Origin: Sulfidibacter corallicola
GTDB taxonomy: Bacteria > Acidobacteriota > Holophagae > Acanthopleuribacterales > Acanthopleuribacteraceae
NCBI RefSeq assembly: GCF_017498545.1
Contig: NZ_CP071793.1
Span: forward strand, 1,674,001 to 1,738,000
Length of the DNA stretch: 64,000 nt
Direction of reading: 5' to 3'
Below the pieces are notes generated by a model. That model was not told where the DNA came from. It made no database searches and was given only the letters and a program-made list of their open reading frames with translations. Position numbers and translations under genes: made by a program. Shown here piece after piece: positions 54,633 through 61,805 of this stretch (position 1 is the first letter of the stretch; each line of letters starts with the position of its first letter).

Positions 54633-54875
54633 ATGGAAAAGAAAGATAAGGAATTGGAAATCGAGAGCCTCAATCTGGATGAATTGGACGTGGAGGAGCT
54701 GGAACGCCGTTTGGAAATGTCTTCGGCCCTCGGCTCCATCTCGACCGCGGCCCTGTGGTGCGGAACCGATTGCGGCGTCAATTGCGGGGTGGACGACTGC
54801 TCCTGCTTCGGCAATGCGGTGATCTGTACCGTGGATGTCTGCGATACCGATTACGTCGATCCCTCGTCGAGCTGA
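54633..54875 (+). CDS. Cys-rich ribosomal precursor peptide 1
   Basis: This 80-residue peptide has an acidic helical leader (residues 1 to about 34) with LDELDVEELERRLEMSSALG. The likely core holds seven Cys at 43, 47, 51, 56, 58, 65 and 70, spaced by small and acidic residues (WCGTDCGVNCG, DDCSC) and ending in DYVDPSSS. Leader plus Cys-rich core beside a radical SAM/SPASM enzyme is the pattern of a RiPP precursor. Peptide 2 has the same leader and the same Cys spacing. There is no Gly-Gly site, so cleavage may follow the Ala-Leu-Gly/Ser-rich junction, possibly by the M50 protease encoded downstream. An odd number of Cys implies that not all are paired. Confidence 0.88.
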   Translation: MEKKDKELEIESLNLDELDVEELERRLEMSSALGSISTAALWCGTDCGVNCGVDDCSCFGNAVICTVDVCDTDYVDPSSS

Positions 54876-55313
54876 TTCGCGACGATCGAACGACCCGCTT
54901 GCGTCTTCCCTTTTTCCACACATCGAAACCCTTCGGGAAGTGTCCTTCCCGAGCGAATCCGCCAGTGGATCGGTTCGGAACGCGCGTGCCTGAACGGACG
55001 GCCTTCGGTTCGGGCGCCTCGTTCGAAGAGACGAGATGGTTCCGCGATGAGCTGGATGGCGATTCGATGGGCGCGAAAACCACGCATGCCGCAATCCTTT
55101 CGAACCGACCGAATCCCCGGTGATTTCGATCAGGTTCACCACGCCGCCAGATGGGCGAACGGGTGTGACCCCTGCCAGGGGGCCCGAACCGGGGAAGGAG
55201 GACGGGTACGGGATACGGGGGCCGCGCGTCCCCGTTTCGAGCGCCGCGCGCACGGTTCCACCAGGATCCACACTCCGCCAGCACCTCTTCAACTTCATTC
55301 ACTAGGACGTCAC
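54876..55313. other. Non-coding gap between the two precursor genes
   Basis: About 440 bp. No open frame looks like a protein and I see no third precursor copy. There is no clear terminator. TAGGACG lies seven bases before the second precursor ATG. The unusual length suggests a second promoter or RNA signal for precursor 2. Confidence 0.45.
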
Positions 55314-55553
55314 ATGGAGAAAAAAAAGGAATTGGAAATCGAGAATCTCAACATGGACGATCTGGACGTCGAGGAACTCGAGCGTCGTCTGGAAATGTCT
55401 TCGGCCCTTGGCACCGTGACCACCGCAGCCCTTTGGTGCGGTGCGGATTGCGGCAACCTCTGCGGCGTGGACGACTGCAGTTGCCTCGGCAACGCCGTGG
55501 TCTGCACCGTGGATATCTGCGATTCGGACTACGTCGATCCGTCGAGTAGCTGA
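55314..55553 (+). CDS. Cys-rich ribosomal precursor peptide 2
   Basis: This 79-residue peptide is a close paralogue of peptide 1. The segment EELERRLEMSSALG is identical and the seven Cys (42, 46, 50, 55, 57, 64, 69) keep the same spacing. Changes are conservative (TDCGVN to ADCGNL, CSCF to CSCL, CTVDVC to CTVDIC), and the tail SDYVDPSSS is almost the same. This shows selection on the core, not only on the leader. Both peptides probably yield closely related products, or the two halves of a two-part product. The isoprenoid-synthase gene begins 106 bp downstream. Confidence 0.88.
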   Translation: MEKKKELEIENLNMDDLDVEELERRLEMSSALGTVTTAALWCGADCGNLCGVDDCSCLGNAVVCTVDICDSDYVDPSSS

Positions 55554-55659
55554 TCCATCACTCGGACACGGGAGCGAGTTCCGTTCTCGTGTCTTTTCCG
55601 CGATCCGGTACCGCTCCCGTCGGGAGCCTGCCGGGGGAGCGCATGCAAAGGACCTCGCC

Positions 55660-57744
55660 GTGGATGAAAAGAACCCCGACTCGAACAGCCCGCTTGCGAA
55701 GCTATCCCGTGACATCGACCTGTTGAACGCCGCATTGGCCCCGGCCAGGGCGCGCTGGTCCCAACGGTTCGATTTCGACGAGATCGCCTACGATTCCTAT
55801 TACAGTTGCCATCCGCTCGTCTTTCGGGAGGCCTTTCCCGAGGCGAACGAGGAACGGGTCCACCTCCTGACCCTCGCCTGCCACCATTTGGCCCGGGCCG
55901 CCTGCTATGCGGACGACGTGATGGACGAAGCCCAGGGACCCCACTCGCCGACCCGATTCCTGATGAACCTGCACGCCCATCACTTCGAGTGCTACCAACA
56001 TTTTTTCAAGCTCTTCGAGGTGGGTCATCGCTTTTGGGAGAAATTTCACACCTGCTACGCCGCCTACACGGAAGCGTGCCTGACCGAAGCCGATTTCGTA
56101 CTCGGCAAGCGCTCCTGGTCGGATTTCGACGAGGTCACCGGTCGGCGCGTCATCGTCGATTACCTGGGCATGTCCCACATCGGGATCTGGGGATTGGCGG
56201 CGCTCACGGACCGCGAGGCGACGGCCGAAGCGGTGGTGGCCTCGGAACGGGCCTACCATCTGGCCCGCCAGCTTTGGGACGACCTGTGTGATTGGAAGCT
56301 GGACCTACAGCGCGGTTTTCCGACGATCCTGCTGAAAAGGGTCCTGCCCGAACAGCCCACCTGGCAGGACAAACGCGAACTGCAACGCCTGGTACACCGA
56401 CTCGCCGGGAAGATCTACTACCAGGGTTACGCCGAAACGGCGATGTTGGAAATCCTGGCCTACCTGGACCAGGCCGAAACGGCCCTCGGCGCTTTGACCG
56501 TGCCGGTCTGGCGCGGGCTGATTCAAAAACTGCGCGGTGAGTGCACCCGGTTGCGGCGCGATATGAACCAACTGATCCAAACCAACGTGGACCGCTCCAA
56601 GGAAACCAAGGCATTCGATTTCGTGTTGGCCCCGCCGAGGAATCCGCTCGACCACATGATTCAGGCGGCCGCCACGTTCGTGGTCGGCCAATGGCAAAAG
56701 GGTTTGGGCGAAGTGCGCCACATCATGCTCCTGGCCGACGATGGCGACGCATCCCGCGGGGAGTCCTATCGTCACGGCGATGTGTTTCAGCGGGCCCTGA
56801 TCGCCGATGCCCTGCAGGACGCCGATCGGATTTTGGACGGCGGCCTGAAACCGGTCATCGACGAGGAAGTCGTGTACCTTCTTTCACAGAGGCAAACCGA
56901 GGGCATGGGCGGCTGGAAATACGTGCCCGACATGGCGGAACTCCCGCCCGATACCGCCAACCTCGCCCAAATGATCCTGGTCCTGGTCGGCGCCGGTCGA
57001 CGGGACGAGGTCGATCGACTGTGTCGACCCCTGATCGAGGTTCTCTTGCGCGACAACACCCGCGAGGACGGCGGCATCGAGACCTGGATCGTACCGGCTG
57101 GAGCGGATCTTTCGAAACAGGCGGATCGGCGCTGGCTCGACGCCTTCAAAGGGGGCGCCGGACCCGACGTCGAGATCGTGGCCAACATGGCCTACGCGCT
57201 TCTGCATTACGATCCCGAACACTACGAAGAACCCATCCGCAAGGCCGCACATTTTCTGGAAGGGCGCATCGAAGAGGCGGGCTGCTGGCGTTCGCCTTGG
57301 TGTTTCGGTCCCTTCTTTCCCACCTACTTGGCGCTCCGGCTGTTGACGCGGGTCCAGCCCCAATCTCCGGCGATCCTCGAGGCGAGGGACTTCCTGTTGG
57401 CGCGCCAACAGGAGGACGGGAGCTGGGGCCAGGGCGGGAAAAACGATCCGCTCGCCACCGCCCACGCGTTGCTCGCCCTCCGGGAACTCGAGGATGATGT
57501 GGCGCCGGAGCTGCTGCACACGCGGGTCCGGAACGGCCTGCGGGCGCTTTCGCGGACCCGTCGCTCCCAAAGCGGTTGGCCGGCGGTCCATTTCATCAAG
57601 TCCCGGTTTCAGCATCCCTACTCCAGCCAAACCGTCACCACGGCATTCGCCCTCAAGGCCGCCTCCGTCTGGCAGGCCTACTCCATGGACCACGACCAGG
57701 TGGTTTCCGGAAAGTGGCGGGCCGCGAAGGGAGAACATCGATGA
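55660..57744 (+). CDS. Class I isoprenoid-synthase domain fused to a squalene-cyclase-like barrel
   Basis: I start at the GTG at 55660, preceded by AGGA; the frame runs further upstream only through the precursor gene. The protein has 694 residues. Residues 1 to about 310 are helical with two Asp-rich motifs: D85-D-V-M-D-E90 and D207-D-L-C-D-W-K-L-D215, the pattern of prenyl-diphosphate and class I terpene synthases binding diphosphate through magnesium. Residues about 330-680 resemble the alpha/alpha barrels of prenyltransferase and squalene-hopene cyclases, with a QW-like QQEDGSWG and GGWKYVP. The class II acid motif DxDD appears as PPDTA, with one Asp kept, so protonation-type cyclisation is doubtful. 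Its substrate could be a prenyl diphosphate, the peptide, or both. Confidence 0.8.
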   Translation: MDEKNPDSNSPLAKLSRDIDLLNAALAPARARWSQRFDFDEIAYDSYYSCHPLVFREAFPEANEERVHLLTLACHHLARAACYADDVMDEAQGPHSPTRFLMNLHAHHFECYQHFFKLFEVGHRFWEKFHTCYAAYTEACLTEADFVLGKRSWSDFDEVTGRRVIVDYLGMSHIGIWGLAALTDREATAEAVVASERAYHLARQLWDDLCDWKLDLQRGFPTILLKRVLPEQPTWQDKRELQRLVHRLAGKIYYQGYAETAMLEILAYLDQAETALGALTVPVWRGLIQKLRGECTRLRRDMNQLIQTNVDRSKETKAFDFVLAPPRNPLDHMIQAAATFVVGQWQKGLGEVRHIMLLADDGDASRGESYRHGDVFQRALIADALQDADRILDGGLKPVIDEEVVYLLSQRQTEGMGGWKYVPDMAELPPDTANLAQMILVLVGAGRRDEVDRLCRPLIEVLLRDNTREDGGIETWIVPAGADLSKQADRRWLDAFKGGAGPDVEIVANMAYALLHYDPEHYEEPIRKAAHFLEGRIEEAGCWRSPWCFGPFFPTYLALRLLTRVQPQSPAILEARDFLLARQQEDGSWGQGGKNDPLATAHALLALRELEDDVAPELLHTRVRNGLRALSRTRRSQSGWPAVHFIKSRFQHPYSSQTVTTAFALKAASVWQAYSMDHDQVVSGKWRAAKGEHR

Positions 57745-58931
57745 AGGTACTGTTGACGACACCCGGAACACCGGGCTTCCTGTTTCCGACGATCGGCATC
57801 GCGCGGGCACTGGTGGCCAAAGGGCACGAAGTGGCGTTCGCCACCAGCCAAACGGCGGGCGACCTGCTGCGAAGTGCAGGTCTGGAACGCATTCCCCGCA
57901 CCGAAAAAGACGGACACAGCTTCGAAATCTTCAATTGGTTCCATCCGACCGCGATCGGGCTCCAACTCAAACACATCCACTACGCCACCAAGCACTTCGG
58001 GCCGGATCTGTTGTTGGGGCATCCGCTGACCATGGGCACCTACCTGGCCGCCGAGCTGCTCGATTTGCCGCTCGCCGTGATCGGCTCCCCCAATTTCCTG
58101 TGGCCCGTGGCGGGTGATCGCGACCCCGAATCGATTCGGCGCCGTAAATGGCGCTGGCGGGACTTTCTCAAGTACTACAACCTGGCGCGTCAGGCGCTGG
58201 GCATCGATCGGGTCGATGTGTCCCAGGGCAACCCGTTCCTCGGCGATCTGTATTTGATGCGCAGCCTGGCCGAGGTGGAGCCGGAAGCGGCTCACTTTCC
58301 CGAGAAGGTGAAACTAGTCGGTGATTGCTTGTGGGAACCGCCCGAGACCAGCCGTGCCGTGGGCCGGCTGCTGCGGGAAGCCGAGGAAACGGGAAGGGAA
58401 CTGTGGTTCGTGCAGGTCGGCCGGTCGTTTCAACGGACGTCCTATTTCCACTCCTTGGTGGCGATCGCCGAACGCAGGCATTGGCTGTTGGTGCTGTGCC
58501 GCGACCGCATGGATTTGGACCTCGACGGACTGCCGGAAAACATGCGCGTGTTCGATCACCTCCCGTTGGGTCAGCTCGCGCCCAGGCTGGGCGGCATGAT
58601 CGCGGTGGGCGGGCCGACGGCCGTGCTGAGCGGATGGCGTCACGGCGTGCCCATGCTGATCATTCCAGGCGGCTCGGAGCAATGGGACAGCGCCGATCAC
58701 GTGGTCGACGCCGGTGTGGGCACCTCGCTCGTGCCCGAGGAAGTGACGCCCGACTTGTTGCTGCGCACCGTGGAGGAGCTGGCGGCGGACGAGGGGATTC
58801 GCCGTCGTTGCGGCGAAGTGTCCCAGGTGTTTCGAGCCTTCGACGGTCACCGCTGCGTGGCCGATCACCTGGAAAACTGGGCCGATGAACGCTTGGGCAT
58901 CGGTCAAATGGGCTATTCTGGAGTCAAATGA
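57741..58931 (+). CDS. GT1-family (UGT/GT-B fold) glycosyltransferase
   Basis: This 396-residue protein starts in an ATGA overlap with the isoprenoid-synthase stop, so the two are coupled. The start MKVLLTTPGTPGFLFPTIGIARAL is the N-terminal Rossmann strand and helix of macrolide/UGT-type glycosyltransferases. The C-terminal donor-binding region has the family layout (FDHLPLGQLAPRL, AVGGPTAVLSGWRHGVPMLI, GGSEQWDSADHV), though the usual HGG of the motif reads VGG. Such enzymes add a sugar to hydrophobic natural products, including terpenoids. Here the acceptor may be the prenyl group or the modified peptide. The assignment is strong at family level. Confidence 0.9.
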   Translation: MKVLLTTPGTPGFLFPTIGIARALVAKGHEVAFATSQTAGDLLRSAGLERIPRTEKDGHSFEIFNWFHPTAIGLQLKHIHYATKHFGPDLLLGHPLTMGTYLAAELLDLPLAVIGSPNFLWPVAGDRDPESIRRRKWRWRDFLKYYNLARQALGIDRVDVSQGNPFLGDLYLMRSLAEVEPEAAHFPEKVKLVGDCLWEPPETSRAVGRLLREAEETGRELWFVQVGRSFQRTSYFHSLVAIAERRHWLLVLCRDRMDLDLDGLPENMRVFDHLPLGQLAPRLGGMIAVGGPTAVLSGWRHGVPMLIIPGGSEQWDSADHVVDAGVGTSLVPEEVTPDLLLRTVEELAADEGIRRRCGEVSQVFRAFDGHRCVADHLENWADERLGIGQMGYSGVK

Positions 58932-58941
58932 GGAAGGCCAC

Positions 58942-60210
58942 ATGATGGAAGCCAGCCGGCTGGAGTTCGATTCGGACCAGCCCATCGACAGCGCGGAGCG
59001 AAAGCGATCCTACCTGGTCAAGACGCCGGGCGGGAAATACCTCAAGGTGACACCTTCCGCCTACGAACTGCTCCAGTTGGCGCAGGAACACACGGATTAC
59101 GGCAAGATCGCGGGTTGCCTGACGACCAAGTCCGGCGAGCCGGTGACCGCCGAATGGGTGGAGAAGGCCTACAACCACCTGATGGAAAAAATCGACCGCA
59201 TCGAGAAGAAGGACAGCACCATCCGCAAGGGATTCTGGATTCGGCAGGAAATCCTGCCCGCCTCCTGGGTCAACCTGATGTCGGCACCCATGACCCTGGC
59301 CTTCAGCGCCACGGCGGCCTGGACGTCCCTGGCGCTGCTGGTCGTCACCTTCTTCGTTTCGCGGTCGACCTGGTCCACCTGGACGCTGGACCTGAGCTTC
59401 GCCAACCTCGCCTGGGGTTACGTGCTGTTGCTGGTTTCCCTGATCATGCACGAGTTCGGGCACGCCAGCGCCTGTCTTCGCTACGGCGCGGCGCCCAGCG
59501 GGATCGGCATCGGGGTCTACATGGTGTATCCCGTCTTCTACAGCGATGTCACCTCGGCCTGGTCGCTGAAGCGCTGGCAGCGGGGCGTGGTCGATCTGGG
59601 CGGGATGTACTTTCAGACTGTCTGCGGCTGCCTGTACCTGCTCCTGTTCTCGGCCACCGGCCTGCAGCCCTTTCTGATCGGCGCCATCCTGATCGGCAGC
59701 AACCTCATGTTCTCGCTCAATCCCGTGTTTCGGTTCGATGGCTACTGGGTCATTTCCGATTTTCTGGGGATACCCAACCTGAGCCAACAGAAGGAGCGGG
59801 TCGCCAAATTCGTGTTCGACTACTTGCGCGGCAAGCCGGTGGAGCCGTTGCCCTGGTCGCGGGGGCTCTCCATCTTCATGATCGCCTACAGCCTGGTGGG
59901 CTACCTCTTCTATGCCCTGTTTTTCTTCGTGATTCTGCCGCGCCATTTGGACCGCATCCTGGACTACCCCACCATCGCCGGCGACTTTTTCCGGAAACTG
60001 TTTCATCCGGACCAGATGCCCACCCAACCCGAGGTCATGACGTTCCTCGGCACCAGTTTCGGCGTCTTTTTGGCTGGATTCCTGTTGTGGCGATTCGGCA
60101 GTGCCTGGGTGCTCAAGGGTTGGCACGCCCTGCGTTCTTCCAAGCTGTTCGGCGCAGGACGAAACCGGCAAGGTGTCCCGAGCGGGCTGTCCCGCGAATC
60201 GAAGAAGTAG
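58942..60210 (+). CDS. PqqD-like/M50 membrane metalloprotease, likely leader protease
   Basis: The ATG at 58942 (or 58945) follows AGGAAGG, giving 422 residues. Residues about 20-90 look like a PqqD-type winged-helix domain, which binds RiPP leaders. At least four hydrophobic segments follow. The zinc site is HEFGH (170-174) in a membrane segment, with the third ligand in N260-PVFRFDGYW (Asp266). This is the M50 (site-2 protease) plan seen in other peptide-maturation clusters. A leader-binding domain and an intramembrane protease fused together suggest removal of the precursor leader at the membrane, possibly with export. No ABC transporter gene is visible nearby. Confidence 0.88.
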   Translation: MMEASRLEFDSDQPIDSAERKRSYLVKTPGGKYLKVTPSAYELLQLAQEHTDYGKIAGCLTTKSGEPVTAEWVEKAYNHLMEKIDRIEKKDSTIRKGFWIRQEILPASWVNLMSAPMTLAFSATAAWTSLALLVVTFFVSRSTWSTWTLDLSFANLAWGYVLLLVSLIMHEFGHASACLRYGAAPSGIGIGVYMVYPVFYSDVTSAWSLKRWQRGVVDLGGMYFQTVCGCLYLLLFSATGLQPFLIGAILIGSNLMFSLNPVFRFDGYWVISDFLGIPNLSQQKERVAKFVFDYLRGKPVEPLPWSRGLSIFMIAYSLVGYLFYALFFFVILPRHLDRILDYPTIAGDFFRKLFHPDQMPTQPEVMTFLGTSFGVFLAGFLLWRFGSAWVLKGWHALRSSKLFGAGRNRQGVPSGLSRESKK

Positions 60211-60292
60211 TCCTCTTGGGCGGCCGCGTGGCCGAGCGATCGGGTGGGGCCAACCGTGCCCATGCCGATGGGGTCACCAGCGGCAGGCACCT

Positions 60293-60841
60293 TCATTCGG
60301 AAGCGTTTCCGTCATCGCCGTTCCCTGATCCTTGCTGCATCTGTGATCGCGCGTATGACAGAAATGCCTCTTCGATCCATAAATCTCCGGGAAAGTAACA
60401 GGCCAATTCATCGCCGCCGGCAAACGGCGCGGGCGGGGTTTTCCCCGGCTCCGGCGTGGTGATGCGCCATGCGCAATCGACGATATCCACCCTGGCGTTG
60501 ATTTCCAAGCGCCTTTGGTTCTCGAAAGTGATGACGATGTCGTCGGTTTCGGTGACGTAGGCATCGGCAATCGGTTGGCGCTTCAAACTGTAAATCATCG
60601 CGACTTGTGCGACCTCTTGCGGATCGGCTCCATTCAGAAGAGGGACGGGAGCCTTTGTCAAGAATTGGTTCAATGCTTCTTCTTCGGGAAAGGTGATTGC
60701 GTGAAAATTGAGGATGAACCCACCCGAAAACCTCATTTCCCACCAATCGGCGGAGGATGCTTCGACGATGAAATCCTCGACCATGAGGTGCTTCATGATT
60801 TTGGAGGCTTGATCGCTGTCGATTTTCGTCATTTGTCTCAT
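60293..60841 (-). CDS. Small protein of unknown function
   Basis: The frame is open from 60982, but GGAGG lies seven bases before the ATG at 60841, so I use that start, giving 182 residues. The protein is mixed alpha/beta with conserved-looking Trp/Phe (ASSADWWEMRFSGGF), no signal peptide and no catalytic motif. It converges on the M50 gene across 82 bp. I do not recognise it. It may be a bystander of the peptide cluster or an immunity-type protein; only position speaks to this. Confidence 0.6.
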   Translation of the reverse strand: MRQMTKIDSDQASKIMKHLMVEDFIVEASSADWWEMRFSGGFILNFHAITFPEEEALNQFLTKAPVPLLNGADPQEVAQVAMIYSLKRQPIADAYVTETDDIVITFENQRRLEINARVDIVDCAWRITTPEPGKTPPAPFAGGDELACYFPGDLWIEEAFLSYARSQMQQGSGNGDDGNASE

Positions 60842-61132
60842 GAGAATGCCTCCGACCATGCGGCGTCGCGTTTTTGGGATTTCGTACACCGTGAAAAATA
60901 ACGGGGCGTGATCTGGTGACGCAAATCCGGTCCTGAAAGTATACCCTTGAAACGGAGGGTGACTCGCGGAGGTCGGTGTCATTCTCTGGATGTGATCCGC
61001 GCGAAGAATCCGAGGTCGATGTAGCCTTGGGGTTCGGGGCTTTCTCGAAACAAAGTCGCTCGGAGTTCCCGAATACTGAGAGATTCGTCGTGCCCGGTAG
61101 GTTCAGCAGGGGCGGTAAGCCCGCCGGCTGAA

Positions 61133-61270
61133 CGATTCGAAGTGACCCATGCCAGGAGTTCCCTCCTGCTTTGAGGATCGGCATGGTGGTAGGTTGGGCC
61201 GCTGGCCCGACACTTCGAAGCGATCAAAGCTGCACGCACACGAAACACCAAAGAGCGGAGCGGATTCGTC
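61133..61270 (+). repeat. Dispersed repeat, copy B
   Basis: This 138-bp block aligns with 40457-40592 from end to end. Both have ATTCGAAGTGA(T/C)CCAT at the start, TGCTTTGAGG, GTAGGTTGGGC and CCCGACACTTCGAAGC in the middle, and CAAAGAGCG(A/G)AGCGGAT at the end. Both are in the same orientation, 20 kb apart, and both lie just after an operon. Confidence 0.8.
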
Positions 61271-61418
61271 GGTCCGCTAGATCTCTCGATGATCGAGTTC
61301 GATTTGTGCTTGATCACTTCGATTGATCGAGCAAGCTGGCAGGCCGGCCGTGCTCGACCTGTGGGCTTTACGTCTCTTGCGGGCATGCGGGCTCCCTTGG
61401 CCTGCTCACTTCGCGGTG

Positions 61419-61473
61419 TTTCTTTCTCGAAATCGAGCCGGGTGTGCCCGCTGGTCTGCGGCTCTCTAGAAAC
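61419..61473 (+). repeat. Direct repeat of about 53 bp, copy 1
   Basis: This reads TTTCTTTCTCGAAATCGAGC, then GGGTGTGCCCGCTGGT, then GGCTCTC and GAAA at its end. It matches 61674-61726 with about five differences. Confidence 0.75.
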
Positions 61474-61544
61474 AAAATGGTACCTTTAATCTGAGCTGGG
61501 TCTTGCCGTCGTCGAACCAATATCGGGAAACCCGAAAAGTTCGC

Positions 61545-61614
61545 AACCAGGAAAAGCCAGGAAATGGTGTGCCACCAAGTGTCCAACCTTTCCTGGCTTC
61601 CGGAATTCCTGGTT
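61545..61614. repeat. Long inverted repeat
   Basis: The left arm at 61545-61564 (AACCAGGAAAAGCCAGGAAA) pairs with the right arm at 61589-61614, which reads TTTCCTGGC, an extra TTCCGGAA, then TTCCTGGTT. The loop is about 24 bases. It lies between the two direct-repeat copies. There is no T-run, so termination is unlikely. Confidence 0.7.
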
Positions 61615-61673
61615 ACCTGCTTCATTTTTCAGGAGCATGGCCCATGGTCCTTCGCCAGAAACCAAGTGCGAAA

Positions 61674-61726
61674 TTTCTTTCCCGAAATCGAGCGGGTGTG
61701 CCCGCTGGTGCGTGGCTCTCCTGAAA
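61674..61726 (+). repeat. Direct repeat of about 53 bp, copy 2
   Basis: The second copy of the direct repeat at 61419-61473, 200 bp further on and in the same orientation. The pair flanks the inverted repeat, a layout that resembles a small insertion with direct flanks, although the repeats are far longer than target duplications. Confidence 0.75.
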
Positions 61727-61805
61727 AAGCAGAAAGCCGATCCCTTACGAAAGACAGGACAGGTCTCACACGACGAAAGGGCTCGACATGTCACGAGCCA
61801 GGCCA

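Larger units (their letters stand above)
60842..61805. other. Repeat-rich non-coding region
   Basis: About 960 bp without a credible gene. It holds copy B of the dispersed repeat, two copies of a ~53-bp direct repeat and a long inverted repeat, listed separately. Just before copy B, 61101-61134 can form a GC-rich hairpin (GTTCAGC...GCTGAAC with an inner GGCGG/CCGCC). The pile-up of different repeats suggests an insertion hot spot. Confidence 0.55.

Noticed and set aside
50291-55553. A standard lanthipeptide cluster
   Set aside because: There is no LanB, LanM or LanKC dehydratase, and the LanC-like protein lacks the zinc ligands. A radical SAM route fits the Cys-rich peptides better.
60842-60982. 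A longer N-terminus for the unknown protein ending at 60293
   Set aside because: The upstream 47 codons have no ribosome site, whereas GGAGG stands seven bases before the ATG at 60841.
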